From positions 1-64,000 of the forward strand of contig OX638326.1 of the NCBI GenBank assembly GCA_951812775.1: a stretch of DNA of 64,000 bases, read 5' to 3'. Below are positions 54,619 to 63,430 of the stretch, in pieces. The notes below the pieces were generated by a model. That model was not told where the DNA came from. It made no database searches and saw only the letters and a list, made by a program, of their open reading frames with translations. A program made the position numbers and the translations under genes. Source of the stretch: an uncultured Alphaproteobacteria bacterium. Its GTDB lineage: Bacteria > Pseudomonadota > Alphaproteobacteria > MPNO01 > UBA2964. Numbering within the stretch: position 1 is the first letter of the stretch; each line of letters starts with the position of its first letter.

Positions 54619-55589
54619 CCCGACGTTCTGTTGTCACCGGTTGCGGTCGCTATTTGCCTGAACGCATCGTTACAAACGATGAATTGGCGAAGCGCGTAGA
54701 CACTTCAGACGAGTGGATTCAGCAACGCACCGGTATTTGCGAAAGACGTATTGCTGCTGACGGTGAAAAAACATCGGATCTAGCAATCAATGCCGCTCAA
54801 AAAGCATTGTCGTCTGCTGGTATATCGGCGGATGACGTCGATCTGATCGTTTTGGCAACAGCGACGCCGGACGAGACCTTCCCCGCGACGGCCACGCGCG
54901 TGCAGGCAGCTTTGGGCATGACCAAAGGGGCAGCCTTTGACATACAGGCCGTTTGTACGGGCTTCATTTATGCGCTGAATATCGCCGACAATTTTATTCG
55001 ATTGGGGCAGGCAAATACGGCTTTAGTCATTGGGGCGGAGACATTTTCCCGTATCCTTGATTGGGAGGACCGGTCGACGTGCGTTTTGTTTGGAGATGGT
55101 GCCGGTGCGATTGTCTTACAGGGTACTGATAATAGCGACTCCGCCGCGCCACGCGGCATCCTAAGCAACCATTTACATTCAGATGGCCGACATCATGATT
55201 GTCTCTATGTTGACGGGGGACCGTCCTCCACCCAAACGGTTGGTCATTTACGAATGGAAGGCCCTGAAGTTTTTAAGCATGCCGTGAATAATATGGCTTC
55301 TGTCCTCGGTGAGGCATTGGCTGCAAATGACATGACGGCAGAAGATATAGATTGGCTTGTTCCACATCAGGCAAACAAGCGTATCCTCGACAGTACCGCC
55401 CGCAAACTTAAGTTATCGCGGGAAAAAGTCGTTATTACAATCGACCGGCACGCAAATACGTCGGCGGCCTCAATTCCTCTTGCGCTCTACGAAGCGATCA
55501 CTGACGGTCGAATTCAAGAAGATGACATTGTGGTTATGGAAGCAATGGGTGGCGGCTTTACCTGGGGTGCCAGTTTAATCCGCTGGTAG
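54615..55589 (+). CDS. fabH: 3-oxoacyl-ACP synthase III
   Basis: A 324-residue condensing enzyme that starts fatty-acid synthesis from acetyl-CoA and malonyl-ACP. The catalytic triad is visible: Cys in [10 protein letters not shown] (about 115), His in VPHQANKRI (about 248) and Asn in [13 protein letters not shown] (about 278). Ends with [13 protein letters not shown]. Full length. Confidence 0.95.
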   Translation: MTRRSVVTGCGRYLPERIVTNDELAKRVDTSDEWIQQRTGICERRIAADGEKTSDLAINAAQKALSSAGISADDVDLIVLATATPDETFPATATRVQAALGMTKGAAFDIQAVCTGFIYALNIADNFIRLGQANTALVIGAETFSRILDWEDRSTCVLFGDGAGAIVLQGTDNSDSAAPRGILSNHLHSDGRHHDCLYVDGGPSSTQTVGHLRMEGPEVFKHAVNNMASVLGEALAANDMTAEDIDWLVPHQANKRILDSTARKLKLSREKVVITIDRHANTSAASIPLALYEAITDGRIQEDDIVVMEAMGGGFTWGASLIRW

Positions 55590-55707
55590 AAGGGCGTCGG
55601 TTTTCTACCGGTCAGCCTCAAACTTTAACTCAACACGGTATGTTATTGATATTGACGGGAATATCCGCTTTGGGTACCGTTCGGGTTAGGGTTTTACGGG
55701 GGATATT

Positions 55708-56046
55708 ATGGCAGGATCGACAGTAACGCGTGCACAGCTCAGCGAAGCGGTTTATCAAGAGGTAGGTCTGTCGCGAAATGAGTCAGCCGATCTGGTTGAA
55801 GGTGTACTCAACGAAATATCGGATACGTTGGTAAGAGGTGAGTCCGTAAAGATTTCATCTTTTGGGAGTTTTTCCGTTCGTCAAAAAGGCGAAAGAAAAG
55901 GCCGCAATCCGAAAACCGGCGAAGAAGTGCCAATAAAACCACGCCGCGTATTGCTTTTTAGGGCCTCCAATGTCCTCAAACAAAGGATAAATTCATCGCT
56001 TAATCCATCTACGGATAGCGGTGGGGAATCTTCTGGAACGTTATGA
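55708..56046 (+). CDS. ihfA: Integration host factor alpha subunit
   Basis: A 112-residue DNA-bending protein. It has the HU/IHF core with [25 protein letters not shown] split in the text as [20 protein letters not shown] (about 52-71) and the [16 protein letters not shown] end. A C-terminal Ser/Gly tail is short. It overlaps the merR gene by 4 bp. It binds DNA as a heterodimer with IhfB. Confidence 0.92.
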   Translation: MAGSTVTRAQLSEAVYQEVGLSRNESADLVEGVLNEISDTLVRGESVKISSFGSFSVRQKGERKGRNPKTGEEVPIKPRRVLLFRASNVLKQRINSSLNPSTDSGGESSGTL

Positions 56047-56513
56047 CTGACGCTGCTGCCGCGGATCCGACAGAACAGCAATCAATTCGTCGACGTGGTA
56101 AGTCAGCGGCCGCTTTTCGAACGATAAGCGAAGTCGCGGCTGAATTAAGCGTTCCCTCACACGTATTACGGTTTTGGGAAACCAAATTCACCCAAATCCG
56201 CCCGATGAAACGGGGTGGGGGCAGACGGTACTATCGGCCTGAAGACATAACCCTTTTAAAGCAGATTAGGGCCCTTCTATACGATGATGGTTATACGATT
56301 AAGGGCGTTCAAAAGCTGCTCCGTGATGGCGGTCAGAAAAGGGCCCGTGCGGAATCTGCATCGGTCGCTGAACCCGACAGACAGACACCTGAAGAAACGA
56401 TAGTGACTGAACAAGCGGAAGATGTTCCGCCTATTAGCGCGACAAAGCGTACCGAGCTTAAGGCTGTCTTGGATGAACTTGTCGCCTTACGGAAGGAACT
56501 AGACGAATTATAG
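56043..56513 (+). CDS. MerR-family transcriptional regulator
   Basis: A 156-residue regulator. The MerR HTH starts around residue 25 ([20 protein letters not shown]), followed by [20 protein letters not shown] and [21 protein letters not shown], the standard wing and helices. The C-terminal part is acidic and ends in a coiled-coil stretch. This short MerR after ihfA is widespread in alphaproteobacteria; its ligand is unknown. Confidence 0.9.
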   Translation: MTDAAAADPTEQQSIRRRGKSAAAFRTISEVAAELSVPSHVLRFWETKFTQIRPMKRGGGRRYYRPEDITLLKQIRALLYDDGYTIKGVQKLLRDGGQKRARAESASVAEPDRQTPEETIVTEQAEDVPPISATKRTELKAVLDELVALRKELDEL

Positions 56514-56554
56514 ATATTAGGACGTTGCTTTGGATGTTCTAGCCACGTAAATTG

Positions 56555-56570
56555 CCCGCCGGTTCGCGGG
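56555..56570 (+). terminator. Probable terminator after merR
   Basis: A short hairpin (cccgc / gcggg, 6-base loop) followed by ttttattatt. It would end the plsX-fabH-ihfA-merR transcript 41 bp after the merR stop codon. Confidence 0.6.
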
Positions 56571-56593
56571 TTTTATTATTTGTGGGCCTGTAT

Positions 56594-56670
<77 letters not shown>

Positions 56671-56719
56671 ATAAATCAAATGGGTTAGCTCTTCGGGGCT
56701 GCCCCATTCTTTTTGGCCT

Positions 56720-57130
56720 CTAATAATAATCGAGCATATTTGAAATTTCATATTCGCGATCCAGCGATGTTTCTGCTTTTCGGATCGTTCGCCAGACTTC
56801 CTGCCAGGCCTCAAACTCGTTTTGTTGTTTAGCTCTTGCCGCGGCCATTTGAGGCGACATGGGCTGTCGCGAGCGTTTCGGAGGCGTGAACTTTTGGCCT
56901 TCGATGATGCCAAGACTCGTCAGCGCGTTGCGTATCTCACCAAATTGTTCTTTTTGGACCCGTATATCCCCCGCTGAACTGGCAATCTTAACAGTTCTCT
57001 GAGCCCCATTGTACAGGATCGAGAGTAAGATGTGGCCATCGCCCTGATCTTCGTATTCAACAGCGTCGAAAACGGACATTTGTTCCGTGAGTTTCGTGAT
57101 CCATCGGCTATGTGTGTCACTAATGGACAT
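56720..57130 (-). CDS. Hypothetical protein downstream of tRNA-Pro
   Basis: A 136-residue protein. Residues 1-75 look like a compact alpha/beta domain (ITKLTEQMSVFDAVEYEDQG, then HILLSILYNGAQRTVKIASSAG); the rest is basic and then helical (PPKRSRQPMSPQMAAARAKQ). No family is recognised with confidence. It lies 18 bp downstream of the slyX gene on the same strand, which supports a real gene. The N-terminal half resembles small HicA-like or nucleic-acid-binding folds in rhythm only. Confidence 0.55.
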   Translation of the reverse strand: MSISDTHSRWITKLTEQMSVFDAVEYEDQGDGHILLSILYNGAQRTVKIASSAGDIRVQKEQFGEIRNALTSLGIIEGQKFTPPKRSRQPMSPQMAAARAKQQNEFEAWQEVWRTIRKAETSLDREYEISNMLDYY

Positions 57131-57148
57131 CTCGTGATCCAGTTACAG

Positions 57149-57379
57149 TCAATTGCTATTAAAAGTGAGGGGCGGTGCTTCTTTGTCTGGTGGATTTTTT
57201 ATTCCGTCCTCCAGCACGTGCAGTTTACTCTTTAAGTAATCGATTTGTCCGTTTAATGCCTCAATTTCCGACCATTGCCTGGCGGTCACCTCGCTAAGTT
57301 CATCAATTATTTGTTCCTGATTGGCGATACGCACTTCAAGAGCATCAAGCCTTTCAACCGGAGTGGTCTCATCGCTCAT
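57149..57379 (-). CDS. slyX: SlyX-family protein
   Basis: A 76-residue coiled-coil protein. The start is ATG 57379 (MSDETTPVERLDALEVRIAN); the longer frame to 57457 is not conserved. The heptad-rich middle contains EQIIDELSEVTARQWSEIEA and LNGQIDYLKSKL, as in SlyX, and the end is the Pro-rich PPDKEAPPL. Function unknown despite wide distribution. Confidence 0.85.
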   Translation of the reverse strand: MSDETTPVERLDALEVRIANQEQIIDELSEVTARQWSEIEALNGQIDYLKSKLHVLEDGIKNPPDKEAPPLTFNSN

Positions 57380-57538
57380 TTTCAAAGGGTTCCTCAATTG
57401 CTGCCGCATTTTAAGATAGAGAAGGGACTTTGGGAAAGACCAAACGAAATTTGCCAAAGCCAGATGTAAAGATGACAGGCCGTGAATTCATCCCTATCAT
57501 TTCTACGGAATTTGCAGGATGGCAGCACGGTAAAGACG

Positions 57539-58427
57539 ATGACGATCTCAATAACGAAACGATCCCAAGCTCTCGGCGCTGAAATTAGAGGGGTTGATCT
57601 CTCGCAGCCTGTTTCAGATGCGCTTTTTGAGGAAATCAGAACGGCCTGGTACGAAAATCTGGTGCTCGTTTTCCCTGATCAAAAGCTGAGCAACGAACAG
57701 CATATCGAGTTTAGTGCGCGGTTTGGTCCCTTGGAAGTTCACCCGAGTGGCAAATATGTTTTGAAAGATTTTCCGGAACTCCTTTTGCTAACAAATAAGA
57801 AAAACGAGGAAGGGAAATATATCAGTCTTCGGGATGGTGGGTCAGTCTGGCACTCTGACTTGTCCTATATGGATGATCCTAGTCTGGGCTCATTGCTTTA
57901 TAGCCTTGAAGTTCCCCAAACCGGAGGCGATACCGAATGGGCCAATATGTACCTTGCTTATGAGGCCCTTCCCGAAGAGCTAAAGGAACGTGTTGAAGGT
58001 CTAAAGGCCATTCATCAATTCGATCAAAATGATAACCCCAGGCTGGGCCCCCCCACCTGGAATGACTGCTGCCGAAATGAAGGACTCAATCTGGGAAAAG
58101 AAGTCGCCGGAAATTAAAGCGCGGACGCCTGATGTCATTCACCCAATTATAAGAACGCATCCGGAGACCGGGAAGAAAGCCCTTTTCGTTAATCGTCGTT
58201 TCACGACCTATATCGTTGATATGGATCCCGATGAAGGGGAAAGCCTGCTTCTGGATCTGTTTGAGGTTGCCGAGCGACCGGAACACATATATCGCCATGA
58301 ATGGAACAAGCACGACCTTGTTTTATGGGACAACAGATGCACAATTCATCTGGCATGTGGCGGGTTCCCCGATGATCAAATTCGTACGATGCAGCGAACA
58401 ACCGTCCGTGGCGAAGCACCATTTTGA
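57539..58427 (+). pseudogene. TauD/TfdA-family dioxygenase with frameshift in a C7 run
   Basis: Two frames (57482-58117 and 58029-58427) together encode one Fe(II)/2-oxoglutarate dioxygenase of about 295 residues if read from ATG 57539 (a GTG at 57482 adds 19). The frame changes at seven Cs at 58048-58054; taking one C away gives the continuous RLGPPPGMTAAEMKDSIW. The iron ligands are split between the two parts: VWHSDLSY (HxD) in part 1 and RCTIHLACGG (distal His) in part 2, so the gene is inactive as written. The intact family oxidises taurine, 2,4-D or related acids. Homopolymer sequencing error is a real alternative. Confidence 0.85.
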
Positions 58428-58454
58428 TAAATTCTGGAAGAAAGAAAGTTTTTT

Positions 58455-58814
58455 ATGCGCGATAAAATGATTGGAACGTGGCGGCTGGTCGGTTTCAGGT
58501 TTACAGATGCCGAAGGTAACCTTGGTCGAGAGGAAGATGCGCCGAAGGGCGGTCGTATAGAATATACTTCAGAGGGCCATATGGCGACAGCTACCCGCCA
58601 GTCGAACGGTGATTATTTTAGCTATTTTGGCGAATTCGAATTCAAAGACGGTCAGGTCTTTCACCATATTGAGCTATCCGCGCACCCAAACCTTGAAGGG
58701 ACGACAACGGTCCGGGATGTGTCCTTTGAAGGGGAGAATCTGATCCTTACGGCGTCTCCTCCAGTAATGGGCGGGCCAGGAAGCAAGGCATCCCTAATCT
58801 GGGAAAAAATTTAA
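58455..58814 (+). CDS. Lipocalin-like domain protein
   Basis: A 119-residue protein matching a lipocalin-like (Lipocalin_5-type) domain: IGTWRLVGFRFTDAEGN at the start, GRIEYTSEGHMATATRQSN (about 33-51), and SASPPVMGGPG-like end (ILTASPPVMGG). No signal peptide, so cytoplasmic. It probably binds or converts a small acid; homologs often sit with catabolic genes. It follows the dioxygenase by 27 bp and converges with the next gene. Confidence 0.75.
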   Translation: MRDKMIGTWRLVGFRFTDAEGNLGREEDAPKGGRIEYTSEGHMATATRQSNGDYFSYFGEFEFKDGQVFHHIELSAHPNLEGTTTVRDVSFEGENLILTASPPVMGGPGSKASLIWEKI

Positions 58815-58815
58815 T

Positions 58816-59535
58816 TTAGGCGGCAAGTCTTCCCAGGCCAGGCACGGGGTCTGCAACGTCGGCCATCCTAAGAGCTTGCCATATAACCAACTGATTGCTG
58901 GTGACAACCGGTGCGCCGAGAGCCTTCTCCATGTCTTCCAGGGCTCCCAACGCCTGAATATTGGCGCAGCTGGCAAAGTAGATGTCGGCCTTCTCGTTTT
59001 TCATTTGAAGTAGAGTGTCGTACCAGTCAGAAGCGGGCATGCTGCAATAGGCATCGGAACCTTTTAATCCCAGGTTTTTTTCGCCGACAATTTCGCAACC
59101 TGCTTCGGTTAGAAACTCCAGTTCGTGTTCATGCGATGCCCGCGGATAGGGTGAAACCAGAACGACTCTTTTGGCACTGAAATGTTTGAACGCTGCCATT
59201 GTCGCCGACGCCGTTGTAGCTGCCGGGCGGCCTGACGCCTTTTCGATAGCCTCCTTGATCCGTCCTTCACCTTCGAGGCCATCAGACATCGAATTGGCGG
59301 TGCAGTGAAACACGATTGGATCGCATTTAGCATCCGCCAGGAGCTCGGCAGCTTCTGTGACCTTCGGAAGAAGTTCCTCAAGCGGCATAAAGTAGGGACC
59401 TGTCATACGAAGTCGCGTGACATGGCAAACAACGCCTGACGGCGTGTACTGTGCTGCATGAGGCTCAACCATCCTGTTTGAGGATGGCACAATCAGCCCG
59501 TACCGGGCGCGCAGCGTATAATTCCCTGACGGCAT
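58816..59535 (-). CDS. Maleate isomerase / arylmalonate-decarboxylase-like enzyme
   Basis: A 239-residue member of the Asp/Glu racemase superfamily. The two cysteine motifs are VFHCTANSMS (Cys about 78) and FASCANIQALG (Cys about 198), as in maleate cis-trans isomerase and AMDase. The N-terminus has GLIVPSSNRMVEP, the family start. It would act on a dicarboxylate such as maleate or a substituted malonate. It is divergent from the TctC-like gene. Confidence 0.82.
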   Translation of the reverse strand: MPSGNYTLRARYGLIVPSSNRMVEPHAAQYTPSGVVCHVTRLRMTGPYFMPLEELLPKVTEAAELLADAKCDPIVFHCTANSMSDGLEGEGRIKEAIEKASGRPAATTASATMAAFKHFSAKRVVLVSPYPRASHEHELEFLTEAGCEIVGEKNLGLKGSDAYCSMPASDWYDTLLQMKNEKADIYFASCANIQALGALEDMEKALGAPVVTSNQLVIWQALRMADVADPVPGLGRLAA

Positions 59536-59652
59536 TGCTTGATCTCCCTTTAGGGCTCTCTCATAATGATTTTGAGGTGACTTTGGAATGAAAGCACCTG
59601 GCTGAGATGACTTTAAAAATTAAAGCATAAAACTAGGGAAGGATTTTAACAC

Positions 59653-60690
59653 ATGAAGTCTCTTTTGAAATTGGGGATTGCAGCCGGTGTGGCTGGCGCA
59701 GTGTTTGCGTCGGCACCTGCATTCGCCCAGGACAAATATACAATTCTGATCGGTTACGGTTTTGGTGGCACCTATGGCAAGTACGCCCGGACCATGGCCG
59801 ACCATCTTCGTAACTATATCCCCGGCGGAGCAACAATTGTTGTGCAATCAATGCCAGGGGCTGGTGGCCTCAAGGCGACAAATTATGCGTCAAAGGTTAT
59901 GCCCAGCAATGGTAAGTGGATTCTCGAGCCACCGGATACGCTGGTGATTTCTCAGCTGATGCGGCCTAAAAAGGTCAAATATGACGCACGAAAATTCACC
60001 TGGATTGGCTCTGTAAACCGGACAAACACAATCTTTGTTCTTACGAACAAGGCAGGTGTCTCGAAGTGGCAGGACCTGAAGACGAAAGAGGTGATTGCAG
60101 GTGGTACAGGTCCTGGTTCTACCTCTTACATCATTCCGCAAATGCTTAAGCATATGCTCGGCGCCAAGATTAAGGTCATTGGTGGCTACAAGGGTTCAAA
60201 GCGGACCGTTCTGGCCATGGAGCAGGGCGAACATCATGGAACGGGTTTCAACTGGTTGGCGTGGAGTTCGATAGCTCCACACTGGTTTGCCAAGAAATAT
60301 GGTGGAACGGCGGAGCCTGGAAAAGAATTTGCTCACCCGCTACTGCAAATCGGAACCGAGCCTGACCCGTCATTGCCAGATGTGCCGATGATCACGGATT
60401 ATGTCTCAGGCATTAATACCAAGATCGTAAGCTTCATTTCCAGTCATGGTATTATCGGTCGGGGACTCGCTTTCCCGCCGGGTATCGCCAAGGATAAGGT
60501 TGCCGCGATGCGGAAATCCTATGCAGCTATGGCAAAGGACTCGAAGTTCATTGCTGATGCCAAGAAACGCCGTCTGCGTGTTATTTATTCCTCTGGTGAA
60601 CAGATCCAGAAGGTTGTTAATGACGCATTTACGAACGCTGATCCTGCTGTTGTAAAAGCAGCTGCGAAGATGGTGTTTGGTAAAAAATAG
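59653..60690 (+). CDS. TctC-family periplasmic solute-binding protein
   Basis: A 345-residue protein with a signal peptide (about 1-25, ending AFA-Q). The TctC-like domain shows IGYGFGGTYGKYARTMADHL (about 33-52), VVQSMPGAGGLKATNYAS (about 63-80), and ATTP-type late motif replaced by AFPPGIAKDKVAAM. TctC proteins bring tricarboxylates or aromatic acids to a TctAB permease; no tctA or tctB genes are next to it. It is preceded by a long leader of about 100 bp from the divergent gene and followed by a terminator. Confidence 0.85.
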   Translation: MKSLLKLGIAAGVAGAVFASAPAFAQDKYTILIGYGFGGTYGKYARTMADHLRNYIPGGATIVVQSMPGAGGLKATNYASKVMPSNGKWILEPPDTLVISQLMRPKKVKYDARKFTWIGSVNRTNTIFVLTNKAGVSKWQDLKTKEVIAGGTGPGSTSYIIPQMLKHMLGAKIKVIGGYKGSKRTVLAMEQGEHHGTGFNWLAWSSIAPHWFAKKYGGTAEPGKEFAHPLLQIGTEPDPSLPDVPMITDYVSGINTKIVSFISSHGIIGRGLAFPPGIAKDKVAAMRKSYAAMAKDSKFIADAKKRRLRVIYSSGEQIQKVVNDAFTNADPAVVKAAAKMVFGKK

Positions 60691-60713
60691 GCTCTAAGCT
60701 GTCTAATAGATTG

Positions 60714-60737
60714 GGGCCGGTTCTTGTGAACCGGCCC
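60714..60737 (+). terminator. Terminator after the TctC-like gene
   Basis: A perfect 10-bp stem (gggccggttc / gaaccggccc) with a 4-base loop and a short T run (ttttc). It lies 23 bp after the stop codon and before the convergent monooxygenase gene. Confidence 0.85.
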
Positions 60738-60763
60738 TTTTCATTTCTACCAAACTCAAGCAA

Positions 60764-61702
60764 TCACCATTGCTCTCGCATTCGGGCGAGTTCATCCATC
60801 TGTTGTTCGTCTTCGCTGCCGGTAAAGCGAACGCAAATATGGCTGGCACCGTCTTCGACAAATTCATTTAGCCAGGCGGTTACAGCAGAGCGATCTCCGG
60901 CAACACAATATTGCTGATCGCGGATTTCTTCTGCGGGACGGAGATAATAGCTGGCGAGATAGTCGTTCAGTTCTGATTCAGCCTTGGCGAGGTCTTCGTT
61001 TATCGCGACCGTGACATAGGCCGCCCCCGTGATATCAGTCGGTGCGCGACCGGCCTCCTGGGCATATCCCAGGAGCTCTGCCCAGCTCTTGCTCCAGTCT
61101 TTGCCGTTGCCGGGACCAGACGGAAACCAGCCGTCAAAATAGCGCGCCGAACGTTTAAGGGCCGCGGGAACGCCGCCACCACTCCAGATCGGCGGCCCGC
61201 CCTTGGTGTATGGAATTGGGGCCAGCTCTGCATCCTTCACCGTCCAGCGGCCTTCCCAGTCGGTTTTCTCACCACTCCACAGGGCACGGCACAATTTCAT
61301 CTGTTCCAGCATTGTGCCGATCCGTTTTTCAAACGGGACACCAGCCGCTTCAAACTCATTTCTGATTGCGGGGACATCGCGAGCGGTTCCAATACCAAGG
61401 ATCAGCCGTCCCTCGCTTATGTGGTCCATCGTGGCGACCTGATGCGCCAATAGAACAGGATTACGCAGCATTGGCAGGAGGACGGCTGTGCCCATTTTGA
61501 CATTTTTCGTACGACCGGCGATCGCGGCAATCAGGGATAACGGGTCATGCCGTGGTTTCGCAAGAAGGGAGTCACCGATCCATACGGAATCAAGACCAAC
61601 ATTGTCAGCATGGTCACCGAGCTGAAGAATTTGAGTGGTTTCATGAACGCCAACCATGATGCGTTCGCGCGTTGGGAGCAGGTATCCGAGACTTAAAGAC
61701 AT
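60764..61702 (-). CDS. LLM-class flavin-dependent oxidoreductase
   Basis: A 312-residue luciferase-like (bacterial luciferase superfamily) protein; the start is ATG 61702 (MSLSLGYLLPTRE). Motifs: DNVGLDSVWIGDSLL (about 33-47), MGTAVLLPMLRNPVLLAHQ (about 72-90), and GRLILGIGTA (about 101-110). It binds F420 or FMN and oxidises an organic substrate; the two cannot be told apart reliably here. It is divergent from the LigA-like gene, with a 150-bp gap. Confidence 0.83.
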   Translation of the reverse strand: MSLSLGYLLPTRERIMVGVHETTQILQLGDHADNVGLDSVWIGDSLLAKPRHDPLSLIAAIAGRTKNVKMGTAVLLPMLRNPVLLAHQVATMDHISEGRLILGIGTARDVPAIRNEFEAAGVPFEKRIGTMLEQMKLCRALWSGEKTDWEGRWTVKDAELAPIPYTKGGPPIWSGGGVPAALKRSARYFDGWFPSGPGNGKDWSKSWAELLGYAQEAGRAPTDITGAAYVTVAINEDLAKAESELNDYLASYYLRPAEEIRDQQYCVAGDRSAVTAWLNEFVEDGASHICVRFTGSEDEQQMDELARMREQW

Positions 61703-61855
61703 TTTTTTGAGCTTCTTCCTGTGCAAAACGGGAGGTCTAAGTATGGTGGGCCCTAACGGTGTGTCAACTGAACCGGTATTTCGAAATTCAGCTTCGCTTA
61801 ACAGGCAAACAACCGTAATATTCGACAGAACTTATCACGCTAAGGCAGGAAATTA

Positions 61856-62134
61856 ATGGCGACTGACTATTGGCTAAATAAACTCATGTTCGACCTTCAG
61901 GGACCGGATGGAAAAACGCGTTGGGCTCCGGAAAATCGAGAGGCAACGATGGAGGCCTATCCGGTGTCGCCGGAGATACGTCAGGCGCTTTTGGACGATG
62001 ATTATGCCTTTTTGTACCCAGTCACCAATCCATATCTGATGCGGTTCTTTTTGTTGATCTGTGGGCACGACGATGAGAAGTCGATTGAAATTTTATCGTC
62101 AATTGATGTGAGCGAGGAGACGGCGCATGGCTAA
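61856..62134 (+). CDS. LigA-like small subunit of an extradiol dioxygenase
   Basis: A 92-residue protein like LigA, the alpha subunit of protocatechuate 4,5-dioxygenase. The PVSPEIRQALLDDDYAFLYP block (about 37-56) and YLMRFFLLICGHDD (about 61-74) are typical. It has no metal site itself and caps the active site of the larger subunit. It overlaps the next gene by 8 bp. Confidence 0.82.
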   Translation: MATDYWLNKLMFDLQGPDGKTRWAPENREATMEAYPVSPEIRQALLDDDYAFLYPVTNPYLMRFFLLICGHDDEKSIEILSSIDVSEETAHG

Positions 62135-62963
62135 ATTGGTTGGAAGTTTTGCTGCAGGGCACGCGCCCAACGTTGCGCGGTTGTGGGACAGCATGGCATC
62201 CGAATCTCGTGAATGGCTGACTACCCATTACGATGAAATGGGCCGTCGACTTAAAGCTCTGGAGCCGGATGTCCTGATTATTCATTCAACAGACCATTGG
62301 GTGAATTTTTTCCTCGATAATATGCCGGCGTTTTGTGTTGGCATTGGTGAAGAACATGGCGGACCACCGGAACCCTTTATGAAACCGGTTTTCGCTTACG
62401 AGACGATAGCGGGGCACGCAGATTTGGGACGGCATGTTGTTGAATATGCTCTGGAGTCTGATTTTGACCCCTCTTATTCAATGAAATTGAAACTCGACCA
62501 TGGCATGTGTGTGCCGGTCTGGCGTATGGGGCTTGATCCGATGCCCGCGATCATCCCGGTCTTTATGAATTTGGTAGAAAAACCATTTCCGACGCCGAAA
62601 CGGTGTCTGGCCTGGGGACATATGCTGCGGGAGGCGATTGAAGCCTATCCGGACCCCAATCTCCGGGTTGCGGTTATGGGAACCGGCGGACTAAGCCATT
62701 CTATCGGCGAGACCACAATGGGGTGGGTGGACGAGCCCTTTGATCACGCCTGTATTGAATTATTTAAATCTGCGTCAGATGAAAAGTTTGCAGCCGAATT
62801 ATCCGAGATGCTTGAGAAGACCGGCAATGGCGGTGCTGAGCTACGGGCCTGGATCGTCGCCCATGCTGTCGCAGGTAGTCAGGGTTTCGATCTGATTGGG
62901 TATGCGCCAATGCCTGATATGCTGATTGGGTGCGGCGTCGCCGAGTGGAAAGTAGCCGCTTAG
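62127..62963 (+). CDS. LigB-family extradiol ring-cleavage dioxygenase, catalytic subunit
   Basis: A 278-residue type II extradiol dioxygenase. The iron ligands fit His in AAGHAPN (about 12) and His in HSTDHWVNF (about 57), with the Glu further on near the C-terminus (not assigned with certainty). LKLDHGMCVPVWRM (about 125-138) and GTGGLSHSIGE (about 188-198) are also family blocks. It opens a catechol-type ring with O2. Paired with the LigA-like gene and convergent (4-bp overlap) with the MaoC gene. Confidence 0.87.
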   Translation: MAKLVGSFAAGHAPNVARLWDSMASESREWLTTHYDEMGRRLKALEPDVLIIHSTDHWVNFFLDNMPAFCVGIGEEHGGPPEPFMKPVFAYETIAGHADLGRHVVEYALESDFDPSYSMKLKLDHGMCVPVWRMGLDPMPAIIPVFMNLVEKPFPTPKRCLAWGHMLREAIEAYPDPNLRVAVMGTGGLSHSIGETTMGWVDEPFDHACIELFKSASDEKFAAELSEMLEKTGNGGAELRAWIVAHAVAGSQGFDLIGYAPMPDMLIGCGVAEWKVAA

Positions 62964-63430
62964 TCAGTTTCCTGTGGCCTGCCGGCCATCATACGGACTG
63001 CATGATCGGTGATGACGGTATCACCATCCTGATTGGTGATGTTGTTCTGTGTGGTAACGATGCCGCGATTACCTTTACTGGTTGGGCGAACGGCAGTGAC
63101 TTTGACTTTGGCATGGATGGTGTCACCAGCGAATACAGGTTTCAGAACCTTTTTTTCGACTTCCAGCAATGCCAGACCAGTAGTCTGCATGGTGGATTGA
63201 CAGAGTAATCCCTCAATAATGGTGTAGCTGAGTGCAGCGGGTGCAACGCGTCCGCCCATTAAGCCCCCACCATGATCACCAAAGGACATGTCAGTGAAAA
63301 GGGTCTCCACCATACCGGTGACGCCTATAAAGCTCACAATATCCGCTTCGGTGATGGTGCGGTTTAGAGTCTTAAACTCCTGTCCCATTTCCAAATCGTC
63401 CCAATAGAAACCAATACCGACTGTTTTCAT
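62960..63430 (-). CDS. MaoC-type (hotdog-fold) dehydratase
   Basis: A 156-residue MaoC-like protein. The start MKTVGIGFYWDDLEMGQEF is followed by RTITEADIVSFIGVTG (about 24-39), the usual hydratase 'r.iteaDi..f' block, and GDTIHAKVKVTAVRPT (about 100-115). The hydratase-2 Asp...His pair appears as TEADI and a later His. It overlaps the CoA-transferase gene by 4 bp, so the two form an operon. It probably hydrates an enoyl-CoA formed in the same pathway. Confidence 0.85.
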   Translation of the reverse strand: MKTVGIGFYWDDLEMGQEFKTLNRTITEADIVSFIGVTGMVETLFTDMSFGDHGGGLMGGRVAPAALSYTIIEGLLCQSTMQTTGLALLEVEKKVLKPVFAGDTIHAKVKVTAVRPTSKGNRGIVTTQNNITNQDGDTVITDHAVRMMAGRPQETD

